NCBI GenBank assembly: GCA_035378985.1
Contig: DAOSUR010000015.1
Location: 1-64,000, forward strand
Direction of reading: 5' to 3'
DNA length: 64,000 bases
Source: Anaerohalosphaeraceae bacterium
Lineage (GTDB): Bacteria; Planctomycetota; Phycisphaerae; Sedimentisphaerales; Anaerohalosphaeraceae
Shown: positions 8,934-16,346 of the stretch, in pieces
How positions within the stretch are numbered: the first letter of the stretch is position 1
Layout: each line of letters begins with the position of its first letter
Position numbers and translations under genes: made by a program
The notes under the pieces: generated by a model
Seen by the model: only the letters and a program-made list of their open reading frames with translations
Database searches by the model: none
What the model was told of the DNA's origin: nothing

Positions 8934-10231
8934 GACGAAAAAGGGGCCTGTCCGTATGTCATGGAATCGTACGACTCACTTTTATTTTTCAACTGGAAAG
9001 CCAGAAAGAGCACAATCAAAAACAGGACAGCGCTGAGTGCAATTAAGGCCACAACAGCTACCTTGTATTTGGCGAGGAGTGCATCGTTATAGACTTTTTG
9101 GGTTTCATCCCGGTGGTTGACCTCGACGCCGTCTTCGAGTTTTTCCAGGGCCTCCATGTTGAACCGCTGGCGGGCGATGACGGGGGGGTTGCCGTCGCGA
9201 ACGGCCTGGAGGTCAATAAGCAGCTCCTCCATATTTTTGTAGCGATCCTCTTTGTTTTTGGCCATCATCACTTCAATTACTTCGGAGATGCCGGCTGACA
9301 GGGATGTGTTGATATGGTCCGGCGGGACAAGGGGTTCTTTCAGATGTTTTCGCATTACTTCCGAAGGACTGGAGGCGTCAAAGGGTACACGGCCGGTGAC
9401 CATATGATAGAGCGTAGCCCCTAAGGCATAGATATCCGCCCGACCGTCGATATCCAGCTCGCCGCGAATCTGCTCAGGGGCAATATAATAGGGGGTTCCG
9501 AAGGCCTTGCCCTGTTCGTGTTTGGCGGCCTTGATGTCGGAGGCCTCGCGTGCCAGACCCATATCCGCCAGTTTCACGATGCCTTCCTTGTTAATCATAA
9601 TATTCTTGGGTTTGACATCGCGGTGGATAAGCCCCTGGGCGTGGGCATGGGCTAAGGCGTTGGCCAGCTGAATGATAATATCGAGGGCCTCTTTTTCGCT
9701 GAAAATCTTTCCTTTGGACAGGTCGTCGTAGAGGGTTTTGCCCTCCACATATTCCATCACAAAATAGTACAGACCGCCGACTTCTCCTACGTCGATGGCC
9801 TGAACGATGTTGTTGTGGTTCAGTTTGGCAGCAATCCGGCCCTCTTTATAGAATCGCTCGACATAGTCGCTTTTCTGGACAAATTTTTTCGGCAATACCT
9901 TGATGGCAACGGTTCGGTCTAAGGAAAGCTGCTTGGCCTTATACACAACAGCCATCGCCCCGGAGCCGAGTTTGCCCAGTACCCGATACCCCGGAATTTG
10001 GGTGGAGACATCCCGACTTTCCCGGATGGAACCCTTCAGGCGAGCGGCCTGGGAGGGGGTTAAGACCTGTTTTTCGACCATAAGCCGCTCCAAGGTAACC
10101 GGATTGCTGCCGGCGGCGCGAGCCTGCAGCTCCTTTTTACACTCTTTTAATTCCTCTTCTGTGCAGAGCTTCTGCTCGACCGCCATGCGTCCGAAAAGCG
10201 TATCAAAACTGGTTGCTTCGTTGTCAGCCAA
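8903..10231 (-). CDS. Membrane-anchored Ser/Thr protein kinase (PknB type)
   Basis: 442 residues: an N-terminal helical segment of 75 residues, a Hanks-type kinase domain (about 82-345), then a linker and a single transmembrane helix (about 391-413) with a short tail outside. Seen motifs are the Gly loop LGSGAMAVVYKA, VAIK (K111), HRDVKPKN (D205) and APEQ. The metal-binding DFG is DMG (223-225), a substitution found in other bacterial kinases. The extracytoplasmic part is too short for a sensor domain. The start is a TTG with GAGG six bases before it. It follows the radical SAM gene by 36 bases and runs into the TetR gene, so the three may form one transcript. Confidence 0.94.
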   Translation of the reverse strand: MADNEATSFDTLFGRMAVEQKLCTEEELKECKKELQARAAGSNPVTLERLMVEKQVLTPSQAARLKGSIRESRDVSTQIPGYRVLGKLGSGAMAVVYKAKQLSLDRTVAIKVLPKKFVQKSDYVERFYKEGRIAAKLNHNNIVQAIDVGEVGGLYYFVMEYVEGKTLYDDLSKGKIFSEKEALDIIIQLANALAHAHAQGLIHRDVKPKNIMINKEGIVKLADMGLAREASDIKAAKHEQGKAFGTPYYIAPEQIRGELDIDGRADIYALGATLYHMVTGRVPFDASSPSEVMRKHLKEPLVPPDHINTSLSAGISEVIEVMMAKNKEDRYKNMEELLIDLQAVRDGNPPVIARQRFNMEALEKLEDGVEVNHRDETQKVYNDALLAKYKVAVVALIALSAVLFLIVLFLAFQLKNKSESYDSMTYGQAPFSSCPEIPSKPA

Positions 10232-10267
10232 GCCTGACCTCGTCGGATAAAATCACGCATCCTTCCT

Positions 10268-11296
10268 TCAACATCTCTTTATCCCATAGCACTCTTCCGG
10301 TCCAATTATCGGCAAAAAACTTCCCTTGTCAAAAAAAAACCTTCGGATGTCTGTGCACAAATGGCATTTGGAGGCATACAAGCGGGTCGGCTGATAACCG
10401 CTCGCAACGGCCTGCGGGAGGAGACCTGCCGGGCCGGACTTGAACAGCTGATTCCAAAAAGGAAGTCCGGGGGGATCAAACGTTTCCCACAACAGTTCGA
10501 GCGGTTTTTGGTAAAGATTTCCCAAAATAATGCCGCTGCATTGCCCGCAGAAGACGTTTCCGAATGGGTCGATGTGGACTCCGCGAGCGTTCAGGAAGGC
10601 ATTTTGGCAGGATTGCTGCTCGATTGTCTCAAGCGGAAACTTGGCTGCCAGAGGCCCGATGGATTCGGCAGCTCTGCCTGTAAACCGGCAGCGGTCCTCC
10701 TCGAGCATTTTTTGAAGAACCGTTCTGTTTTTGGGGTCTAAAAAGACCTCAATGGGGGGGCAGTTTTCGAGGTATTTTCCCCAGCGTACTTTGACGCGAT
10801 GAGGGCCCAGAATCTCCTGAGCGAGGGTTTGAAGGGTGCGAACGGCTTCGAGAGGAACGAATTCGGCATGGAAGGGGTCGAAACTGACAGCGAGCTCCTG
10901 AAGCCCGATTTTGTGAAGAAAATGGAGTTTTTCTCGGGCTTCGGCCTGATTTTGGGCCCAAAAACCGTTTGTTTCCAGGGAATTCAGAGGGGGATAATCT
11001 TTTGCAGCGGCCTCTTCGAGCAATCCGGCCAGATGGTCAAAATAGAGGAAGGGTTCTCCGCCTGTGATATGAATATGGGCGGCAGGTCCGGCTAGTTTGA
11101 CCAGAGAATCCCATGCTTGGAGGGCGATTTCGTGCGGCATCAGGCCTCCGGATTGAGGACAGCAAAAATAGGAACAGAACCGGCAGGCAGCAGAACACCG
11201 ATAGGTCAGCAAAAGTCCGGCGTACCGCCAGAGTTTCAGCTTCTGACCGGTTCGGTTTTGGCGTCGGTTGTAGAGATTTTGAGTCAGTTCTTTCAA
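10268..11296 (-). CDS. Radical SAM protein with C-terminal SPASM-like cysteines
   Basis: 342 residues with the radical SAM cluster motif CxxxCxxC (C34, C38, C41), the ITGGEPF strand near 76-82, and further cysteine groups near 240-247 (CGQC) and 311-317 (CHLC) that resemble the auxiliary Fe-S-binding SPASM/twitch region. Such proteins modify peptides or act as sulfatase-maturing-like enzymes; no precursor peptide was recognised near it apart from the 49-residue gene starting 290 bases upstream on the other strand, whose link is speculative. The start is TTG: an in-frame TGA lies three codons before it and no other start is available. It probably heads the kinase-TetR transcript. Confidence 0.88.
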   Translation of the reverse strand: MKELTQNLYNRRQNRTGQKLKLWRYAGLLLTYRCSAACRFCSYFCCPQSGGLMPHEIALQAWDSLVKLAGPAAHIHITGGEPFLYFDHLAGLLEEAAAKDYPPLNSLETNGFWAQNQAEAREKLHFLHKIGLQELAVSFDPFHAEFVPLEAVRTLQTLAQEILGPHRVKVRWGKYLENCPPIEVFLDPKNRTVLQKMLEEDRCRFTGRAAESIGPLAAKFPLETIEQQSCQNAFLNARGVHIDPFGNVFCGQCSGIILGNLYQKPLELLWETFDPPGLPFWNQLFKSGPAGLLPQAVASGYQPTRLYASKCHLCTDIRRFFFDKGSFLPIIGPEECYGIKRC

Positions 11297-11586
11297 TTCA
11301 ATTCAGCAAATCAGCAAAAAACAAAATTTTTTTCTTTTTTTTGTATGACTGTTTGAAGGCGGAAAACAGATTTTATTGGACGTTTCTTCTGACGAAGAAA
11401 TCCAATCAGTTCGGCTTTTCTATATCCTGTAGTTGTCTGTCGTCCGCGGACAGATATTGTATCTGCTTTGCGAAAATGCCGCAATGTCTGAATCTTGCCG
11501 ACAATTCAAGAAAAAACGGGGCTTCTTCCGATAAACAAAATTATACACGGAAGTAAAAACGGCCTGAAGATAGGGAGATTTGCAGT
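11297..11586. other. Divergent intergenic region
   Basis: AT-rich sequence between the radical SAM gene and the 49-residue gene. It must hold both promoters. A TTCCGATAAAC stretch at about 11526-11536 resembles a sigma-28 minus-10 box, but no well-spaced minus-35 was found. The final 25 bases carry the ribosome-binding site AGGGAG for the small gene. Confidence 0.5.
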
Positions 11587-11736
11587 ATGAGTAAACGGGA
11601 AATCATTGATTGCATCCTCGAAATCAACAAGTCTGCCAAGCCGGAGTTTTTGGCCCAGTTTTCCAAAGAAGATTTGGATCTTTATCTGGAACACCTGATG
11701 GAAATAGACCTGGAGGAAACGGCCCTCTGTGCCTGA
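11587..11736 (+). CDS. Small acidic protein of 49 residues, unknown function
   Basis: A complete small gene: AGGGAG eight bases before ATG, 49 codons, TGA, then a strong terminator 30 bases later. The product starts MSKREIIDCILEINKS, is mostly helical by appearance, acidic, with two cysteines (C9, C48), and ends in LEETALCA. The signals on both sides make it more convincing than its length. No family was recognised. Its closeness to a radical SAM/SPASM-like gene raises the question of a peptide substrate, but it has no typical precursor leader, so that is only a possibility. Confidence 0.72.
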   Translation: MSKREIIDCILEINKSAKPEFLAQFSKEDLDLYLEHLMEIDLEETALCA

Positions 11737-11766
11737 GTAGGGGGATCTTTTAACAAAGGTCTTCTT

Positions 11767-11811
11767 CAGGAGGGTAGTAGAAATCCATCTATTGCCCTCC
11801 TGTTCTTTTTT
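11767..11811 (+). terminator. Rho-independent terminator after the 49-residue gene
   Basis: The arms 11767-11780 (CAGGAGGGTAGTAG) and 11789-11802 (CTATTGCCCTCCTG) pair over 14 bases with two G-T or A-C irregularities and are followed by TTCTTTTTT. It confirms that the small gene is a separate transcription unit. Confidence 0.85.
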
Positions 11812-11880
11812 AAAGCGTTGGAAAGGGAGCGGAGAGAATGAGCAATCTTAGGACAATTCAGGTCCGGAATCGTTTTTCCT

Positions 11881-12942
11881 TCACAGTGCACCTAATGCCT
11901 TTTCCACTTCGTCACTGCTGGGAACCGGTTTGGGCAGTTCGAGAATAGCGTTTTGTTTGAAGGCCAGCAACACCGGCCGTCTTTCGGGGGGCAGCTGAAA
12001 GACAATATCCAGCCACAATGTTCGGTCTGTTCCGAGATTTTTCACCTCAGCGACAATTGGTTCGTGAAGATTCAGGGAATGGAGCTGATTATTTTGGAGG
12101 ATGCCGCTCGGATAGATAACCCCCGCTGAACCGAGCAGATGGCCGGCCTGATCATTTTCCTTTATGAGCAGGGCAATCTGAGCTGGGATAAAAGAGATTT
12201 TGTCCTCCTGTTCGGCTCCGCCTTTGGGGATGGGATTGCCGGAGATGCCCAGTCGGATAACAGCCATCCGGGGCTGGTCGGGAAAATCCCGAAGCCGCAC
12301 GGGCTGGACATTGCCCAAGGGCAGTTTGATGGCTTTCGGAGAACAAACCGCCGGGATACCCTGCCCGAGTGCGTACCGGTTCAAATGCAGCCGGGTCAGA
12401 TAATGACTGTGCAGAACGGTAAAGCTTTTGCTCGAGCTTAAGGCCCCCCGGCTGACCCAGGAATAAAAGGCGGTTGTAAAGCCGTCGGCGTTGATAATTG
12501 GGGGATAATTGATCCCCAAATGGAGGGGCTGGGAGACCGGATACCGGCAGTAGAAGGTTTTGGGGGGCAGGGGGGAGAGCGCGACGGCAATCAGAAGCAC
12601 GCCCGAAACAAACAGGCCTGTCAAAATGCCGAAGGGAATTGTAACCATCAGCTTGACAGGGCGGCCGAGGTCAAAGTCGCTTTTGGCCAGAAAACCCGAC
12701 AAAACACGAATAAACAGAAACCCAAAGAAGAAAATCAGAAGAAAAGCGGCACTTTGAATCCAGGAAACCGCCCATTTTTCGGAAACCAGCAGGCCCGCCA
12801 GCTGTTCATAATAGGAAAAAGCAAGAATGCATCCCATTACGGCGGCCAGCAGGTTGGTCATGGCCGTAATCAGATTGCATTTGAAGTAAAAGTAAAGGAC
12901 CCCTGCAACGATGATGATTAAGACCAAGATTGTCGGCAGCAT
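11881..12942 (-). CDS. CvpA-family membrane protein with periplasmic C-terminus
   Basis: 353 residues. The first 125 hold four hydrophobic helices in the arrangement of the CvpA (colicin V production) family, including the amphipathic stretch after the third helix (FGFLFIRVLSGFLAK). The remaining 230 residues are soluble, without a known domain, and probably lie outside the membrane, which is longer than in ordinary CvpA proteins of about 160-200 residues. It is the third gene after pilT and the GspE-like gene (27-base gap), which hints at an envelope role, but the family has no agreed biochemical function. Confidence 0.7.
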   Translation of the reverse strand: MLPTILVLIIIVAGVLYFYFKCNLITAMTNLLAAVMGCILAFSYYEQLAGLLVSEKWAVSWIQSAAFLLIFFFGFLFIRVLSGFLAKSDFDLGRPVKLMVTIPFGILTGLFVSGVLLIAVALSPLPPKTFYCRYPVSQPLHLGINYPPIINADGFTTAFYSWVSRGALSSSKSFTVLHSHYLTRLHLNRYALGQGIPAVCSPKAIKLPLGNVQPVRLRDFPDQPRMAVIRLGISGNPIPKGGAEQEDKISFIPAQIALLIKENDQAGHLLGSAGVIYPSGILQNNQLHSLNLHEPIVAEVKNLGTDRTLWLDIVFQLPPERRPVLLAFKQNAILELPKPVPSSDEVEKALGAL

Positions 12943-12969
12943 AAAGTGGATTCCGTGATTTCAAATTGC

Positions 12970-14616
12970 TCAGGTATTTTTCGTGCTGAAGTTTCGAATC
13001 ACCTCGTTGATGGAGGTAATTCCCATTGACACCTTTTTGATCGACTGTTCCTGCATATACAGCATGCCCGCCTTCCGCAGAGCGGCAATCATTTCCTGCT
13101 GAGTATTGGCCTGCTTGAGGGCGCGGGCCAAATCCGGCGTAAAACGAATAGTCTCAAAGAGTCCGGTGCGGCCGTAATACCCGGTGCCCTGGCATTTTTC
13201 GCAGATAATCGGTCTGCCCCGTTTGTCGTACTCGATTTCTCCGGGCCGATAGAACATATCCACATCGTTGGCCGGAATATTGAATTTTTTAAACAGGGCC
13301 GGATTGGGTTTGTAGGCCACGCGGCACTGGTCGCAGAGCATTCGCACAAGCCGCTGATTGATGACGGCTGTCAGGCAGTCAATTGCCGCTTCTTTGTCAC
13401 CGACCAATTTAATCCATTTTTCGAGGGTCTGGCTGACACTGGCGGCTTCCATGACGGCATAGACCATTCGAGAGTCTTTCACAGCCGCGCAGAGCAGCTG
13501 GGCGCACTGGGCGTCTTCGCAGTCTTCCACGCCGATGATATCCGGACCTTTTCGCAGAATGCTCTGAAGTTTGCGGGAATAACTGGTGGTGCCGGTATCG
13601 CTGAGCGTAAAAATATTCTGCGTGATGTTGGGCAGTTCGGTCAAGGGGGTTTTTTCGAGGGTGTTGATGTTGTACATAAACGGGTCATGACTGCGGAGCA
13701 GGGCATACAGGGTTGTGGTTCGTCCGCTGCCGGCAGGACCGGAAATCAGCACCAGCCCCTTGGTTTCATTCTTGAGCGATTCGATGGAGGCGATTTGGTT
13801 GTCATTGAGTCCCAGTTCGGTCACTTTTTTGACGGTATTTTCGTCCAGCCGCGTCAGCTTAACCTGTTCACCTGCTGTGGAGCCGGCGGTATTCACTTCC
13901 CATTTGATTGGATGCAGCTGGTCCCCTTTGACCACAACCTTAAACCGCCCCTGCTGGGGTTTGCGTTTTTCCTCCACTTCCAGAGCCGCCAGATGTTTCA
14001 GATAGTAAATGAAATAATCCATTTCCTCCCGCGTGCGCGGCTGCTGTTTGCCGGGAACCCCGTCGATAATATAGGTGACTTCGTAATTGTCCTTTTGCGG
14101 GTTAAAAAAGACCTGACTGGCTCTTCGCCAGATGGCGTCATCGAGGATTTCACAGGTTGTCACAAAGCCGTAGGCCTCTGTGGTTTTCGGTTGGGGAAGC
14201 GGCACTTCGTTTCCGTTGGCTGTGATGAAGGATAATCCCCGGGAGGCCTTTTGAAGTTTTTTTTCCGCGTTGACGAACAGGTTGCGGAAGTGGTCGGCGG
14301 TCAGAACCTTTTCAAAGTCGGCTACCAGGGTGTTTCGGTGAATCACATAGGCCATCGAAACCCCGCCGATGGCGATGATGAAAATCAGCAGTCCGATGAT
14401 GTAGATGGGAATCAGCAGCCAGAGCAGCAGTCCGAGGGAGCCGACGAGGGCAATGGCGAGCGTCCAGGGATTTTTGTTGGTTCCGACAGCCTGGGAATCT
14501 TCATAAATCCAGTTGGCCAGCGGAAGCCAGCCGAAAAACGCCGCCAGAATCAGCAGAAACTTGAACAGATTGATGTATCCGCCGTATGTGACCGTCGCTG
14601 CAAGCATATCCGCCAT
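12970..14616 (-). CDS. GspE/PilB-like secretion ATPase with membrane N-terminus and altered active site
   Basis: 548 residues. Three hydrophobic helices lie in the first 92 residues, which is not usual for GspE/PilB. The C-terminal ATPase keeps Walker A (GPAGSGRTT, 293-301) and the zinc tetracysteine (CDQC 428-431, CEKC 472-475) with the GYYGRTG motif. However, the Walker B region reads GPDIIGVEDCED (357-368) instead of DPD-I-VGEIRD, and the His box after it is KDSRMVYAVMEA with neither of the usual histidines. It probably binds nucleotide, but efficient hydrolysis is doubtful. It lies 26 bases after pilT and upstream of the CvpA-like gene, in one operon. Confidence 0.85.
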   Translation of the reverse strand: MADMLAATVTYGGYINLFKFLLILAAFFGWLPLANWIYEDSQAVGTNKNPWTLAIALVGSLGLLLWLLIPIYIIGLLIFIIAIGGVSMAYVIHRNTLVADFEKVLTADHFRNLFVNAEKKLQKASRGLSFITANGNEVPLPQPKTTEAYGFVTTCEILDDAIWRRASQVFFNPQKDNYEVTYIIDGVPGKQQPRTREEMDYFIYYLKHLAALEVEEKRKPQQGRFKVVVKGDQLHPIKWEVNTAGSTAGEQVKLTRLDENTVKKVTELGLNDNQIASIESLKNETKGLVLISGPAGSGRTTTLYALLRSHDPFMYNINTLEKTPLTELPNITQNIFTLSDTGTTSYSRKLQSILRKGPDIIGVEDCEDAQCAQLLCAAVKDSRMVYAVMEAASVSQTLEKWIKLVGDKEAAIDCLTAVINQRLVRMLCDQCRVAYKPNPALFKKFNIPANDVDMFYRPGEIEYDKRGRPIICEKCQGTGYYGRTGLFETIRFTPDLARALKQANTQQEMIAALRKAGMLYMQEQSIKKVSMGITSINEVIRNFSTKNT

Positions 14617-14642
14617 GAAGTTTCCTCACTGTGTTCGTGTTT

Positions 14643-15779
14643 TTAGAGTATCCCGCCTGTAGAGGAGCGGATTCCTTTCAAGGCCATCTTGAGTTCTTCG
14701 ACATTCGGAGCGTATTGTTCGGCCACTCTCAAATCGATATATTCTTCTTCGACCAGACGCCGCAGACTTTCCGTAAAGTCCAGCATCCCTTCACCGGTCG
14801 AAGCCCGAATCACGCTGGACAAATCACCTTCGCGGGATTCGCTGATAAGTTTGCGAACCACCGGTGTGTTGATAAGGATTTCGACGGCGGGAATCCGCGG
14901 GACGTCCGGTCGAATGCCGGGTAGAAGCTGCTGGCTGATGATTGCCCGCATTGTCAGGGCAAACGTCTGGCGGATTAAGTCCCGCTCTTCCTGAGGGAAC
15001 ATGTCCAGAAGCCGCTGAATCGTCTGCGGTGCATTGTTGGCGTGCATTGTCCCGAAAACCAAATGGCCTGTTTCGGCGGCCCGCATCGCTGCGGTGACGG
15101 TCTGCTGGTCCCGCATTTCGCCGATCACCACGACATCCGGGTCCTGACGCATCAGGGTTCGGAGCGCATCCGTCCAGTTGAGTACGTCAATACCGATTTC
15201 CCGCTGCGATACGATGGATTTTTTATCTACGTGAAGGAATTCAATGGGATCTTCAATGGTGATGATGTGTTCAGACCGCGTGCGGTTGATGTGGTCGATC
15301 ATAGAAGCGATGGTAGATGTTTTTCCGCATCCGGTCGGACCGGTCACAAGAATCAGGCCGTCGTGGTTGTCGGCGATTTTTTCCACGATCGGCGGCAGGT
15401 GAAGGGTTTCAAAAGGAGGGATTCTGCCGCTGATGCGCCGGGCCACGACGCTCACATAACCGCGCTGACGAAAGGCGTTGATTCGAAAACGGTCCAGTTC
15501 CCCCACCTGATAAGCAAAATCGAGAGAGCCGTGTTCGAGAAAATACTTTTTCTGCTCATCGCTCATAATCTCGAAAATCAGCTCTTCAATTTCCTCTTCG
15601 GTGAGGGGCTGGCCGGTGGTGTTTTTCAGTTTGCTGTGAATCCGCATTTTGGGGGGCATTCCGACCTTCAGGTGAAGGTCGCTGGCATCGGCCTTAATGG
15701 CCGCTTTAAAAAGTTTCTCGATCTGAGGCGGATTTTTCAGTTTTACAATATGTGTATCTAACGGCTGACCTTCAGGCAT
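14643..15779 (-). CDS. pilT: Type IV pilus retraction ATPase PilT
   Basis: A 378-residue hexameric ATPase that drives pilus disassembly from the inner face of the membrane. All boxes are intact: Walker A GPTGCGKTS (147-155), the Asp box ITIEDPIE, Walker B QDPDVVVIGEMRD, and the His box TGHLVFGTMHANNA. N-terminal PAS-like sequence with DASDLHLKVG is typical. Length is normal with a slightly longer C-terminus. GGGAG lies seven bases before the ATG, and a strong promoter stands 91 bases further up. No pilin or pilB/pilC gene of ordinary form is in the window. Confidence 0.95.
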   Translation of the reverse strand: MPEGQPLDTHIVKLKNPPQIEKLFKAAIKADASDLHLKVGMPPKMRIHSKLKNTTGQPLTEEEIEELIFEIMSDEQKKYFLEHGSLDFAYQVGELDRFRINAFRQRGYVSVVARRISGRIPPFETLHLPPIVEKIADNHDGLILVTGPTGCGKTSTIASMIDHINRTRSEHIITIEDPIEFLHVDKKSIVSQREIGIDVLNWTDALRTLMRQDPDVVVIGEMRDQQTVTAAMRAAETGHLVFGTMHANNAPQTIQRLLDMFPQEERDLIRQTFALTMRAIISQQLLPGIRPDVPRIPAVEILINTPVVRKLISESREGDLSSVIRASTGEGMLDFTESLRRLVEEEYIDLRVAEQYAPNVEELKMALKGIRSSTGGIL

Positions 15780-15844
15780 TCAACTGCTCCCGACAGATAC
15801 CAAAAGTTTTTCCTTTTCCAGCGTTTAAACTGGAGTTGTTTTCC

Positions 15845-15893
15845 CCTCTTTTCGGGCGGATAGTTCCCGAAAAGAGGATTATAATCCTCTTTT
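15845..15893. repeat. Nested inverted repeats with a shared arm upstream of pilT
   Basis: Arms 15845-15856 (CCTCTTTTCGGG) and 15866-15877 (CCCGAAAAGAGG) form a 12-base perfect hairpin with a nine-base loop. The sequence 15870-15877 is also one arm of the 24-base palindrome 15870-15893. The two structures exclude each other in single-stranded nucleic acid. The first hairpin would lie at the very 5' end of the pilT transcript; no T-run follows it, so it is not a plain terminator. Confidence 0.8.
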
Positions 15894-15907
15894 TAAGCCC
15901 CTGTCAA
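15870..15907 (-). promoter_or_regulatory. Sigma-70 type promoter of the pilT operon, minus-10 inside a palindrome
   Basis: On the minus strand TTGACA (15907-15902) and TATAAT (15883-15878) are both perfect and 18 bases apart. The predicted transcript starts near 15871. The minus-10 box lies in the centre of a perfect 24-base palindrome (15870-15893, arms AAAAGAGGATTA/TAATCCTCTTTT), which looks like a repressor or activator site for a dimer. Confidence 0.8.
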
Positions 15908-16124
15908 CATAGAAGATGAAGATTCTTGGGATGGCCATGGAACATCGTATCTCCCTTAAGAGGATTTGTCGCTCAACGGACAGAAGCTCCGGGAATTGTT
16001 TTTGCCCAGCTCGAAGTGTCCTGACCCGCGGCTACATGACGAGTCTGATGTTTGAGCTGTCGGATAGATAAGGTTCCTGCTTATCAAAGGGATGAATAGG
16101 GCGGATATTCGAACTGGGATAAAA

Positions 16125-16209
16125 CGGAGGAGGAGGGATTCGAACCCCCGGTGCCTTTCGGCACAGCGGTTTTCAAGACCGCCACCTTAAGCCACTCGGT
16201 CACTCCTCC
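16125..16209 (-). tRNA. tRNA-Ser (anticodon TGA)
   Basis: The minus strand folds as a class II tRNA of 85 bases: acceptor GGAGGAG with CTCCTCC, a long variable arm (GTGCCGAAAGGCAC) typical of serine tRNAs, T-loop TTCGAAT, and discriminator G. The anticodon loop CTTGAAA gives TGA (16173-16175). The 3' CCA is not encoded. Confidence 0.97.
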
Positions 16210-16346
16210 AGCATAGAAAGAAATCCTTTCCAGCGGCCGGCTATAAAAAAATTCTGTTTGAACCTTTTTAAAGGATTCAAAGGGTTCTGTCAATTGAAAC
16301 CCTTGTGAGGAGCTCTGTTAAAATGAAAAAAGATAGTTGTGGACTT

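Larger units (their letters stand above)
15780..16124. other. Intergenic region between pilT and tRNA-Ser
   Basis: The pilT side holds the promoter and palindromes described separately (15845-15907). From about 15910 to 16124 no coding frame, terminator or RNA structure was recognised. Confidence 0.6.
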
